Assembly (NCBI GenBank): GCA_907163375.1
Contig: CAJQUW010015655.1
Span: 62,001 to 126,000 of the forward strand
Origin: Prostheceraeus crozeri
Taxonomy: Eukaryota; Platyhelminthes; Polycladida; Euryleptidae
Length of the DNA stretch: 64,000 nt
Direction of reading: 5' to 3'
Shown one piece after another: positions 14,265 through 25,314 of this stretch; the first letter of the stretch is position 1, and each line of letters begins with the position of its first letter. The notes under the pieces are model-generated. The model saw only the letters and a program-made list of their open reading frames with translations. It had not been told where the DNA came from and did no database searches. A program made the position numbers and the translations under genes.

Positions 14265-14512
14265 AGCAAAAGGTTGGTTTGGGACATTTCCCAAGATTAT
14301 CATAATCATCATTTCCATCCTACGTCAGATCTCCCCCCCACATAAAATTCGTATGCTTCCCATTTATTAACATATTGATATGGCTTTGGAACATTCCCAC
14401 CTATATCGTCCCAACCAACCAAACTTCTACCACCAACACCCAAAAACCCACTATATACCCCTCACCACAAATCTGCATCCACTGTCCCTCCACACCCTAC
14501 CCAATACGTCAA
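14265..14512. other. C-enriched corrupted stretch of an array unit
   Basis: Between 'gaccagag' and 'acgtcaagagccagtcac' the expected sequence is replaced by C-rich text in which only islands such as 'atggctttggaacat' survive. This looks like low-quality read sequence rather than a separate element. Confidence 0.6.
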
Positions 14513-15050
14513 GAGCCAGTCACTGACTAGTGCTACGGGCAAGCAGGATCCTCGTGGGTCTTGGTGTCTCTGTTTGACTGTGGGTGCCTCAACTTTGTTT
14601 GCTCACCAATGGTTATCCACCATATATGGCCAGTGTGCTTTGCCGTTTGAATTAGAGTGTTCAGTTAGTCGGTTGCATGATCTTGATGCGGCTGTGCTTG
14701 GGTAACATTTATCACCAAGTGGTCATGTTGCATCTTCACTTTGCGATGCGGCATGGGTTCCTTTCAGAAGCTGTATACTTATATGCATTTTCAATATCGG
14801 TGGATAATGTTATCTTGGTGACCACGAATGCTAGCATCTATGAAAGGGAATGGGCTCTGCAATTTGGATTGTTCTCCAGATTGACGGGCAATGTGTGCTT
14901 TTTAATTGTGCTCAATCGCTCTCAAATTGAAATTTTATTACTATTTATTAGTTGAAAGATCTTCCAACCTTCCCATATAACACTCAATGATGGACCATGC
15001 AAATGTAAGCGAGTTTTAAACATTTGCACATCGTTTTCCCCTTTGTGTAG

Positions 15051-15267
15051 CTGTAAATGGTGGATGGACGGATTGGGCAGCCAACGTCCTCGTGTTCAAA
15101 GTCTTGATGGTGTAGGTCAAGCAAACGTCATGTGCGGGACATGTTTCAAATCCTTCACCTGCCCAATTCAGGCTTGGAATGCCTCACAGGGGGCAGACAG
15201 GATGGTTTCACTCGCGCCTTGAATTGAATCAAGAACTCAAACCTTGCACTATATCTCCTTGTCCATG
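15051..15267 (+). CDS. TSP1 exon, copy 10 (heavily indelled)
   Basis: The exon is stretched to about 217 bp by many small insertions, including a roughly 10-base purine-rich insertion near 15,188. The donor junction reads ccatggtaac rather than ccaggtaac. It is still recognisable by GTAAATGGTGGATGGACGG and the cysteine codons but is unreadable as assembled. Confidence 0.65.
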
Positions 15268-15826
15268 GTAACATCATTGATCGGTATACGCTGGACAAAC
15301 AATAAAAATGCCAAAATATCAAACTCTCCTTTTAACCAGCATGTTGATTCTAAACTAATTTGAAAAACGTTGGAGGAAAACAGCTGTCGACAAAAGTCGG
15401 TTCGTCATGGATAATATCATAAGTCATCAATATGTTTCAAGAAATAAACAATTAGGCCAGCTTTTCTGGCAAGGCCTTCAGTTTCAAGTGCCAACATACA
15501 GTAGTCAGCAGTGTACGTCTATGGCAGGATGTATATTTCAATTTAATGTCAATCTTGTAAATTTACGTCATTCTCATTATTGTCATTATACATGTAAAAG
15601 GTATTTCAAGCCAGTACGTGTAGAGGGCTGGCATTGGATCACAAAGAGGAAAAGTACTGCTGTAAAACAGGACTTGATATTGACTGCTTGAGGCAGGCCA
15701 CCGTGACCATTTTTGTTTGGTTTGCATTCACACGTGCATCAGTAACGTTGATTGCTAAAAGACTTACATGACCTTGTTTGAAATCTTCATGATTCCATAC
15801 ATGAGCAAATGGTCCTTTAATGGTCC

Positions 15827-16414
15827 CCGATTTACCTTAACTCCTCCTTCTCGTTCACTTTTTTTTTTATCTGTTCCACTTGCTTCACTCACTTTGATTT
15901 CTCCTACTCCTATTTCCTTTCCATTTATTATTCCCCGCTACCTCCGTTACTCCTTTGTTTTTTTTCTTCCCTTCCCTTGTAATTAACATTCTCATTAATT
16001 CTCCCTTAAATCTTTTACCCTTCCCTTTTCAACAACTTCCTTTTTCCTCTTCCTTTTCGCCTTTACACCTTTTTTCTCTTTTTCAACTTTACCCTTTACC
16101 TTTTCCCTTGGTCCTCACATTATCTTTTTTACGTTTAAATTTTTACTCTCCTTTTTTCACACCTTAGTCCTCCTTCCTTCTTTAGTTTTCCTTCTTGTAC
16201 TTCAAACAATACTCCCTTCATTTTTTATTATCACTCTTACCGTTTTTTCCCTTTACTTTGTTACAATCTTTTCAATCCTTCCTTTTTTACCTTGTAACCG
16301 TCTTTCTCCTTTCCATTATTTTCCTTTAATTCTAATATCTATTTCTTACGTTTATTTTCCTTTTTACTCTAACTATTCCTCCTTTACATATTTCCATCCT
16401 TCTCCTTTTTCTAC
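15827..16414. repeat. CT-rich low-complexity block inside an array unit
   Basis: About 588 bases of almost pure C/T lie between 'aatggtcc' and 'aactaacatct'. In normal units those two are separated only by 'tccttcc', itself a pyrimidine tract. It is either a tract expansion or an assembly/read artefact. Open frames here are compositional. Confidence 0.85.
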
Positions 16415-17368
16415 CCAAACTAACATCTAGTCATGTTGATAAAAGGGATGAGCAATGTGGATCATGTGAGTGAGAGCTACACTTGCCCGTCCTGAGCATG
16501 GTTGCTCTCAAGCCGTGACACACTTCTTTCCGCAACAACCAAATCAAGCTTGAGACCTTGGATGATTTGAGCCTCTCTTTCTTGTACCACTCAACAGAAG
16601 CACAATACGCATTCCCAACGGGAAGAAAGCGATATGCACACAATCGGGTTCAAAATGGCATGCTATAGAAACGACCAGAGAAAAAGGTTGATTTGGACAA
16701 TGTGGATCAGAGATGAAGGCCTGCAACGTCAGAGCCTCCAACCCTCAGATTTCGTGTGATCACATTTGTCAACATATTGGATATGACCTTTTGGAACATC
16801 TCCTATATCGTCACAATCAACATCTTCTGATCACCAATGGTCATGTGTCATGGACGTCAAGAGCCAGTCCACTGCTATGCTAACGGCATGCAGGATCATC
16901 GTGGGTGCTCACCAAATATGGCAGTGTGCTTTGGCCGATTGCATTAGATGTTCAGTTAGTATCCGTTTGCATGATCTTGATGCGGCTGTGCTTGTAACAT
17001 TATCACAAAGTGGTCATGTTGCATCTATCACTTGCATGCGCATGGGTTACCTTTCAGTGCTGGTATACTTGTATATTCATTTTCAATATCGGTGATAAGT
17101 ATCATTATCATTAATAATTATTTCATTTAATTATATCGGGTGACCACCTATGCTAGGCATCTCTGAAAGGAATGGCTCTGCAATTTGATGTGTTCTCCAA
17201 TACGGGGCAAGTGTGCTTTTTTAATTGTGGCTCAAAAGCTCTCAAATGAAATTCGTTTATTACTATTTATTAGTTGAAAGATCTTCCAACCTTTCCAAAT
17301 AACCTCAATGATGACATGCAAATGTAAGCGAGTTTCTAAACATTGCATCATCGTTTCCCTTTGTGTAG

Positions 17369-17571
17369 CTGTAAATGGTGGATGGACGGATTGGCAGCCA
17401 ACGTCCTCGTGTTTCAAAGTCTTGTGGTGTTAGGTCAGCAAACGTCTGTGCGGACATGTTCAAATCCTTCACCTGCCAAACTTCAGGCTTGGAATGCTCA
17501 AGACGGCTGGTTTCACTCGCGCCTTGAATGAATCAAGAATCCCAACCTGTGCACTATATCTCCTTGTCCAG
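17369..17571 (+). CDS. TSP1 exon, copy 11 (several indels)
   Basis: The exon is about 203 bp with scattered insertions (gtttcaaag, tgttaggtc, ccaaacttc) and a deletion (ggaatgctc). Acceptor and donor are both present. It sits about 100 bases before the G-rich block. Confidence 0.7.
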
Positions 17572-17667
17572 GTAACTTTCATTGATCGGTATAGTTGAAC
17601 AAACAAATTAAAAGCCTAATATCAAATTCTCCTTTTCCCAGCATGTTGATTTCTAAATAATTTGAAA

Positions 17668-17846
17668 TTAACTTTTTTTATTCTTTTTTTTTTTGGGGTG
17701 GGGGGGTGCGGGGGCGGTGGGGGGGGGGGGGGGGTGGGGGGGGGGGGGGGGGGGGGGTTGCGGAGGGTGGTGGGGGGGGGTGTCCTTTTTTGGTGTTGTG
17801 GGAGGTTGAAAGTTTTTTTTTTTTCTTTATTTTCTTTTATCTTTTC

Positions 17847-17877
<31 letters not shown>

Positions 17878-18484
17878 GGATGGGGTGGGGGGGGGCGGGA
17901 GGGGGTGGGGTGGGGCGGGGGGGGGGGGCGGGGGGGGGGGGCGGGAGGTGGGGCAGGGGGTGGGGTGTGGCGGCGATAATACTATAAAAATAAAAAGGAA
18001 ATAAAACGGCGTGGGGGGGGGGGGGGGGGGGGGGAAGAGGCGGGGGGCGGGGGGGGGGTGTGGGGGGGGTAGGGGGGGGGGGGGGGGCGAGGGGGGTGGC
18101 GTGGGGGGGGGATGGGGGGGCGTGAGGGGGGGTGGGAGTGTGAGGGGGGGGGGTTGGGGGGATGGGTGGGGGGGGGGGGGGGCCGAGGCGGGCTGTGGGG
18201 TGGGAGGGGCGGGGGGGGTGGGTGGGGGCGACGGGGGGGGGGGGGGGATAAGGATGAAGAAGAAGTAATATAAAAGAATATAAAGGGAGGTTGGGGGGCG
18301 GGGTGGGGGAGGGGGGGGGGGGGGGGGGGTCGTCGTGGGAGGGGCGGGGGGGGGGTGGTGGGGGGGGGGGAGGGGGGGGAGGGGGGGGAAAGTAAAAAAA
18401 TGTATGAATAAAGAGTAAAAGAAAAAAAAAAAAAAAAATAAAATAATTAAATTAAAAGTTAAAAAAAAATAAAAAATAAAAAAA
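17668..18484. repeat. G-rich low-complexity block inside an array unit
   Basis: About 800 bases dominated by G-runs, with T-rich and A-rich borders, separate 'aatttgaaa' from 'aacgtgg', which are adjacent in other units. The glycine-rich open frames here (17,662-18,268) are translation of poly-G. The block could form G-quadruplexes if real, but its noise and placement argue for a sequencing artefact. Confidence 0.85.
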
Positions 18485-19814
18485 AACGTGGAAAAGCTGT
18501 CGACAAAGGTCGTTCATGGAATAATATCATTAGGTCTCAATATGTATCAGAGAATAACCATTAGGGCAGCTTTCAGCAAGGCTTCAGTTTCAAGTGCAAC
18601 ATACAGTAGTCAGCAGTTGTAACGTCGCTAGCAGGATGTTAATTTTTCATTTAATGTCATCCTTGTAAATTTACGTCATTCTCATATTGTCATTATACAT
18701 GTAAGGTATTTCAAGCAGTACGTGTAGGGCTGGCATGATCACAAAGAGAAAAGTACTGCCTGTTAACAAGACTGGATATTGATGCTTGAGCAGCACGTAA
18801 CATTTGTTTGGTTTTCACTGCATCAGAAACGTTGATTGCGCTAAAGACTAACATGACCTTGTTTGATGTCTCATGAGTTCCATACATGAAGCAAATGGTC
18901 TTTAATGGTCCTCCTATCCAACTAACATCTATGTCATGTTGATAAAAGGGATGAGCCAATGTGGGGATCATGAGGAGTGAGAGCTACAACTTGCCCGCTG
19001 AGCATGCTTGCTCGTTCCAAGCCTTGACACACTTTCCGCAACAATCCAAAGTCAAAGCTTGATGAGACCTTGGATGATTTGATCTCTAACTTTCTTGTAC
19101 CACTCAACAGTAGCACATACGCATTCAAGGAAGGAAAGCGGTTGCACAACAATCGGGTCAATTGCATGCTATAGAACGACCAGAGAAAAAGGTTGGTTTG
19201 GACAAAATGTGGATCAGATGATGAAGGCCTGCAACGTCAGAGCTCCAACCCTCAGATTTCGTGTGATTCCATTTGTCAAACATATTGGATATGCTTTGGA
19301 ACATCTCCTATATCGTCACAATCAAATCTTCTATCACCAATGGTCCATGTGTCATGGACGTCAAGAGCCAGTCACTGCTATGCTATCGGCATGCAGGATC
19401 ATCGTGGGTGCTCACCAAATATGGCAGTGTGCTTTGCGATTGCATTAGATGTTCAGTTAGTCGTTGCATGATCTTGATGCGGCTGTGCTGTGTAACATTA
19501 TCACAAGTGGTCATGTTGCATCTTCACTTGCATGCGCATGGGTTCCTTTCAGATGCTGTATACTTATATCATTTTCAATATCGGTGATAAGTATCTTGGT
19601 GACCACTATGCTAGATCTATGAAAGGAATGGCTCTGCAATTTGATGTGTTCTCCAATACGGGCAAGTGTGCTTTTTAATTGTGCTCAAAAGCTCTCAAAT
19701 GAATTTTATTATATTTATTAGTTGAAAGATCTTCCAACCTTCCAAATAACCTCAATGATGACATGCAAATGTAAGCGAGTTTCTAAACATTGCACATCGT
19801 TTCCCTTTGTGTAG

Positions 19815-20012
19815 CTGTAAATGGTGGATGGACGGATTGGCAGCCAACGTCCTCGTGTTCAAAGTCTTGTGGTGTAGGTCAGCAAACGTCTGTGCGGACA
19901 TGTTCAAATCCTTCACCTGCCAATTCAGGCTTGGAATGCCTCAAGACGGATGGTTTCACTCGCGCCTTGAATGAATCAAGAACTCAACCTTGCACTATAT
20001 CTCCTTGTCCAG
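19815..20012 (+). CDS. TSP1 exon, copy 12 (intact)
   Basis: Full 198-bp exon with unchanged protein and both splice sites, after the indel-rich zone. Its downstream intron contains a long A homopolymer inside gtgg-aaaa-cag (about 20,108-20,127), where other units have only about four A. Confidence 0.87.
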
Positions 20013-21451
20013 GTAACTTCATTGATCGGTATAGCTTGACAAACAATAAAATGCCAAATATCAAAATCTCCTTTTACCAGCATGTTGATTCTAAATAATT
20101 TCAAAACGTGGGAAAAAAAAAAAAAACAGCTGTCGACAAAGTCGTTCATGGATAATATCATAAGTCATCAATCATGTTTCAAGAATAACAATTAGGCAGC
20201 TTTCTGCAAGGCCTTCAGTTTTTCAAGTGCAACATACAGTAGTCAGCAGTGTACGTCTATGCAGGATGTATATTTCAATTAATGTCATCCTTGTAAATTT
20301 ACGTCATTCTCATTATTGTCATTATACATGTAAGGTATTTCAAGCAGTACGTGTAGAGGCTGGCATTGATCACAAAGAGAAAAGTACTGCTGTAACAAGA
20401 CTTGATATTGACTGCTTGAGCAGCCACGTGACATTTGTTTGGTTTTCACCTGCATCAGTAACGTTGATGCTAAAGGACTACATGACCTTGTTTGATATCT
20501 CATGAGTTCCATACATGAGCAAATGGTCTTTAATGTCTCCTTCCAACTAACATCTATTCATGTTGATAAAAGGGATGAGCAATGTGGGATCATGTGAGTG
20601 AGAGCACACTTGCCGCGCTGAGCATGCTGCTCTCAAGCCTTGACACACTTTCCGCAACAACCAAATCAAGCTTGACAGCTTGGATGATTTGATCTCTTTC
20701 TTGTACCACTCAACAGAAGCACATACGCATTCAAGGAAGAAAGCGATGCACAACAATCGGGTCAATGCATGCTATAGAACGACCAGAGGAAAAAAAAAAA
20801 AAAAAAAAGGTTGGTTTGGACAATGTGGATCAGATGATGAAGGCCTGCAACGTCAGAGCTCCAACCCTCAGATTTCGTGTGATCCATTTGTCAACATATT
20901 GGATATGCTTTGGAACATCTCCTATATCGTCACAATCAACATCTTCTATCACCAATGGTCATGTGTCATGGACGTCAAGAGCCAGTCACTGCTATGCTAC
21001 GGCATGCAGGATCATCGTGGGTGCTCAGCTCACCAAATATGGCAGTGTGCTTTGCCGATTGCATTAGATGTTCAGTTAGTCGTTGCATGATCTTGATGCG
21101 GCTGTGCTTGTAACATTATCACAAGTGGTCATGTTGCATCTTCACTTGCATGCGCATGGGTTCCTTTCAGATGCTGTATACTTATATCATTTTCAATATC
21201 GGTGATAAGTATCATTATCATTAATAATTATATCATTTAATATATCGGTGACCACTATGCTAGCATCTATGAAAGGAATGGCTCTGCAATTTGATGTGTT
21301 CTCCAATACGGGGCAAGTGTGCTTTTTAATTGTGCTCAAAAGCTCTCAAATGAATTTTATTACTATTTATTAGTTGAAAGATCTTCCAACCTTCCAAATA
21401 ACCTCAATGATGACATGCAAATGTAAGCGAGTTTCTAAACATTGCACATCG

Positions 21452-21610
21452 GTTTTATTGTGGGTGTTGTTATTGTTTTTTGCGGTGTTTACCTGTTATT
21501 TATTTTTTTTTGTTGGATTTTTTTTTTCTTTTTTTAGATTTGTTTATTTTTTTTGCTTTCCTTTTTTTCTTTTTTTTTTCTTTTATTGTGAGTTGTTTTC
21601 TTTTGTGGTG
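21452..21610. repeat. T-rich low-complexity block before TSP1 exon 13
   Basis: About 159 T/G-rich bases sit between 'acatcg' and 'tttccctttgtgtag'. As with the other blocks, it interrupts an existing homopolymer or pyrimidine tract of the unit. Confidence 0.8.
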
Positions 21611-21625
21611 TTTCCCTTTGTGTAG

Positions 21626-21822
21626 CTGTAAATGGTGGATGGACGGATTGGCAGCCAACGTCCTCGTGTTCAAAGTCTTGTGGTGTAGGTCAGCAAACGT
21701 CTGTGCGGACATGTTCAAATCCTTCACTGCCAATTCAGGCTTGGAATGCCTCAAGACGGATGGTTTCACTCGCGCCTTGAATGAATCAAGAACTCAACCT
21801 TGCACTATATCTCCTTGTCCAG
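21626..21822 (+). CDS. TSP1 exon, copy 13 (one-base deletion)
   Basis: The exon is 197 bp. A missing C in ccttcactgcc (near 21,727) shifts the frame between the third and fourth cysteines. The acceptor is preceded by a T-rich block (21,452-21,610) that separates 'cacatcg' from its normal neighbour 'tttccctttgtgtag'. The acceptor itself is preserved. Confidence 0.78.
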
Positions 21823-22029
21823 GTAACTTCATTGATCGGTATAGCTTGACAAACAATAAAATGCCAATTATCAAAATCTCCTTTTACCAGCATGTTGATT
21901 CTAAATAATTTGAAAACGTGGAAAACAGCTGTCGACAAAGTCGTTCAATGATAATATCATAAGTCATCAATATGTTTCAAGAATAACAATTAGGCAGCCT
22001 TTCTGCAAGGCCTTCAGTTTCAAGTGCAA

Positions 22030-22370
22030 AAAAACTGTAGAGAAGAGTAAAATGCAATCCAACATCAATAGACAAATATGGGATGGTGAATATTCAGGAT
22101 GAAGAGGAGCCTACTATATGGAAAACTTCAAATCGTTGTGTCGACAGTTAACAAAAGATAAATCAACCCCTCACTGCAAGAAGGGAATAACAAGCTATAC
22201 TGTTCCAGAAAATTATGAAACTATTAACGAGAACTCATCACACTTATTTGCTAAAAACAACTGTAAAAAGTCATGAATAGTAAAACAATTAGATCAAATT
22301 GAATAAGCTTCAGTAAAAAAACTTCAAGAACTAAAAGTTAAACTATCTCAAAACAAACAAACATACATAG
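22030..22370. other. A-rich unique insertion in an array intron
   Basis: About 340 bases not found in other units split 'caagtgcaa' from 'acatac-agtagtcagc'. It has no terminal inverted repeat, target duplication or long open frame that I can see. It is more complex in sequence than the homopolymer blocks, so it could be a real insertion. Confidence 0.6.
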
Positions 22371-23551
22371 TCAGCAGTGTACGTCTATGCAGGATGTATA
22401 TTTCAATTAATGTCATCCTTGTAAATTTACGTCATTCTCATTATTGTCATTATACATGTAAGGTATTTTTTTTTTTTTTCAAGCAGTACGTGTAGAGGCT
22501 GCATTGATCACAAAGAGAAAAGTACTGCTGTAACAAGACTTGATATTGACTGCTTGAGCAGCCACGTGACATTTGTTTGGTTTTCACTGCATCAGTAACG
22601 TTGATGCTAAAGACTACATGACCTTGTTTGATGTCTCATGAGTTCCATACATGAGCAAATGGTCTTTAATGGTCCTCCTTCCAACTAACATCTATTCATG
22701 TTGATAAAAGGGATGAGCAATGTGGGATCATGGGAGTGAGAGCACACTTGCCCGCTGAGCATGCTGCTCTCAAGCCTTGACACACTTTCCGCAACAACCA
22801 AATCAAGCTTGAGACCTTGGATGATTTGATCTCTTTCTTGTACCACTCAACAGAAGCACATACGCATTCAAGGAAGAAAGCGGTGCACAACAATCGGGTC
22901 AATGCATGCTATAGAACGACCAGAGAAAAAGGTTGATTTGGACAATGTGGATCAGATGATGAAGGCCTGCAACGTCAGAGCTCCAACCCTCAGATTTCGT
23001 GTGATCCATTTGTCAACATATTGGATATGCTTTGGAACATCTCCTATATCGTCACAATCAACATCTTCTATCACCAATGGTCAGTGTGTCATGGACGTCA
23101 AGAGCAGTCACTGCTATGCTACGGCATGCAGGATCATCGTGGGTGCTCACCAAATATGGCAGTGTGCTTTGCCGATTGCATTAGATGTTCAGTTAGTCGT
23201 TGCATGATCTTGATGCGGCTGTGCTTGTAACATTATCACAAGTGGTCATGTTGCATCTTCACTTGCATGCGCATGGGTTCCTTTCAGATGCTGTATACTT
23301 ATATCATTTTCAATATCGGTGATAAGTATCTTGGTGACCACTATGCTAGCATCTATGAAAGGAATGGCTCTGCAATTTGATGTGTTCTCCAATACGGGGC
23401 AAGTGTGCTTTTTAATTGTGCTCAAAAGCTCTCAAATGAATTTTATTACTATTTATTAGTTGAAAGATCTTCCAACCTTCCAAATAACTCAATGATGACA
23501 TGCAAAATGTAAGCGAGTTTCTAAACATTGCACATCGTTTCCTTTGTGTAG

Positions 23552-23748
23552 CTGTAAATGGTGGATGGACGGATTGGCAGCCAACGTCCTCGTGTTCAAA
23601 GTCTTGTGGTGTAGGTCAGCAAACGTCTGTGCGGACATGTTCAAATCCTTCACCTGCCAATTCAGGCTTGGAATGCCTCAAGACGGATGGTTTCACTCGC
23701 GCCTTGAATGAATCAAGAACTCAACTTGCACTATATCTCCTTGTCCAG
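23552..23748 (+). CDS. TSP1 exon, copy 14 (one-base deletion)
   Basis: The exon is 197 bp, with a missing C in 'ctcaacttgcac' near 23,726 just before the fifth cysteine. The acceptor also lacks one C (gtttcctttgtgtag). The following intron has lost about 60 bases near 24,409 relative to other units. Confidence 0.78.
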
Positions 23749-25093
23749 GTAACTTCATTGATCGGTATAGCTTGACAAACAATAAAAATGCCAAATATCA
23801 AAATTCCTTTTACCAGCATGTTGATTCTAAATAATTTCAAAAACGTGGAAAACAGCTGTCGACAAAGTCGTTCATGGATAATATCATAAGTCATCAATAT
23901 GTTTCAAGAATAACAATTAGGCAGCTTTCTGCAAGGCCTTCAGTTTCAAGTGCAACATACAGTAGTCAGCAGTGTACGTCTATGCAGGATGTATATTTCA
24001 ATTAATGTCATCCTTGTAAATTTACGTCATTCTCATTATTGTCATTATACATGTAAGGTATTTCAAGCAGTACGTGTAGAGGCTGGCATTGATCACAAAG
24101 AGAAAAGTACTGCTGTAACAAGACTTGATATTGACTGCTTGAGCAGCCACGTGACATTTGTTTGGTTTTCACTGCATCAGTAACGTTGATGCTAAAGACT
24201 ACATGACCTTGTTTGATGTCTCATGAGTTCCATACATGAGCAAATGGTCTTTAATGGTTCCTCCTTCCAACTAACATCTATTCATGTTGATAAAAGGGAT
24301 GAGCAATGTGGGATCATGTGAGTGAGAGCACACTTGCCCGCTGAGCATGCTGCTCTCAAGCCTTGACACACTTTCCGCAACAACCAAATCAAGCTTGAGA
24401 CCTTGGATTCAAGGAAGAAAGCGGTGCACAACAATCGGGTCAATGCATGCTATAGAACGACCAGAGAAAAAGGTTGGTTTGGACAATGTGGATCAGATGA
24501 TGAAGGCCTGCAACGTCAGAGCTCCAACCCTCAGATTTCGTGTGATCCATTTGTCAACATATTGGATATGCTTTGGAACATCTCCTATATCGTCACAATC
24601 AACATCTTCTATCACCAATGGTCATGTGTCATGGACGTCAAGAGCCAGTCACTGCTATGCTACGGCATGCAGGATCATCGTGGGTGCTCACCAAATATGG
24701 CAGTGTGCTTTGCCGATTGCATTAGATGTTCAGTTAGTCGTTGCATGATCTTGATGCGGCTGTGCTTGTAACATTATCACAAGTGGTCATGTTGCATCTT
24801 CACTTGCATGCGCATGGGTTCCTTTCAGATGCTGTATACTTATATCATTTTCAATATCGGTGATAAGTATCTTGGTGACCACTATGCTAGCATCTATGAA
24901 AGGAATGGCTCTGCAATTTGATGTGTTCTCCAATACGGGGCAAGTGTGCTTTTTAATTGTGCTCAAAAGCTCTCAAATGAATTTTATTACTATTTATTAG
25001 TTGAAAGATCTTCCAACCTTCCAAATAACCTCAATGATGACATGCAAATGTAAGCGAGTTTCTAAACATTGCACATCGTTTCCCTTTGTGTAG

Positions 25094-25291
25094 CTGTAAA
25101 TGGTGGATGGACGGATTGGCAGCCAACGTCCTCGTGTTCAAAGTCTTGTGGTGTAGGTCAGCAAACGTCTGTGCGGACATGTTCAAATCCTTCACCTGCC
25201 AATTCAGGCTTGGAATGCCTCAAGACGGATGGTTTCACTCGCGCCTTGAATGAATCAAGAACTCAACCTTGCACTATATCTCCTTGTCCAG
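25094..25291 (+). CDS. TSP1 exon, copy 15 (intact, last visible)
   Basis: Full 198-bp exon with intact acceptor and donor. The array sequence ends 23 bases after the donor, at 25,314. No further TSP1 exon is seen to the right in this window, so this is either the array's end or the point where mobile DNA interrupts it. Confidence 0.88.
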
Positions 25292-25314
25292 GTAACTTCA
25301 TTGATCGGTATAGC

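Larger units (their letters stand above)
1..25314 (+). repeat. Tandem array of ~1,585-bp units, each with one TSP1 exon
   Basis: The same sequence recurs from base 1 to 25,314. Exon-start spacings are 1585, 1586, 1599, 1581, 1619, 1590, 1586, 1621, 1804, 2318, 2446, 1811, 1926 and 1542 bases. The array begins inside a unit at the window edge, so it continues to the left. It stops at 25,314, where the last unit diverges 23 bases after its exon. Outside the blocks listed separately, units differ by very few substitutions, which implies recent amplification or homogenisation. Apart from the TSP1 exon, each unit looks like intron: open frames there are short, flank no splice sites I can defend, and recur only because the DNA recurs. 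The array is best read as serial exon-plus-intron duplication within one gene. Confidence 0.95.

Noticed and set aside
15768..16167. Ser/Phe/Leu-rich frames in the CT block
   Set aside because: Purely compositional.
17662..18268. Glycine-rich proteins
   Set aside because: Translation of poly-G; no gene features.
1..25314. CRISPR-like or satellite interpretation of the array
   Set aside because: Units are 1.6 kb, contain a spliced exon, and have no spacer/repeat structure.
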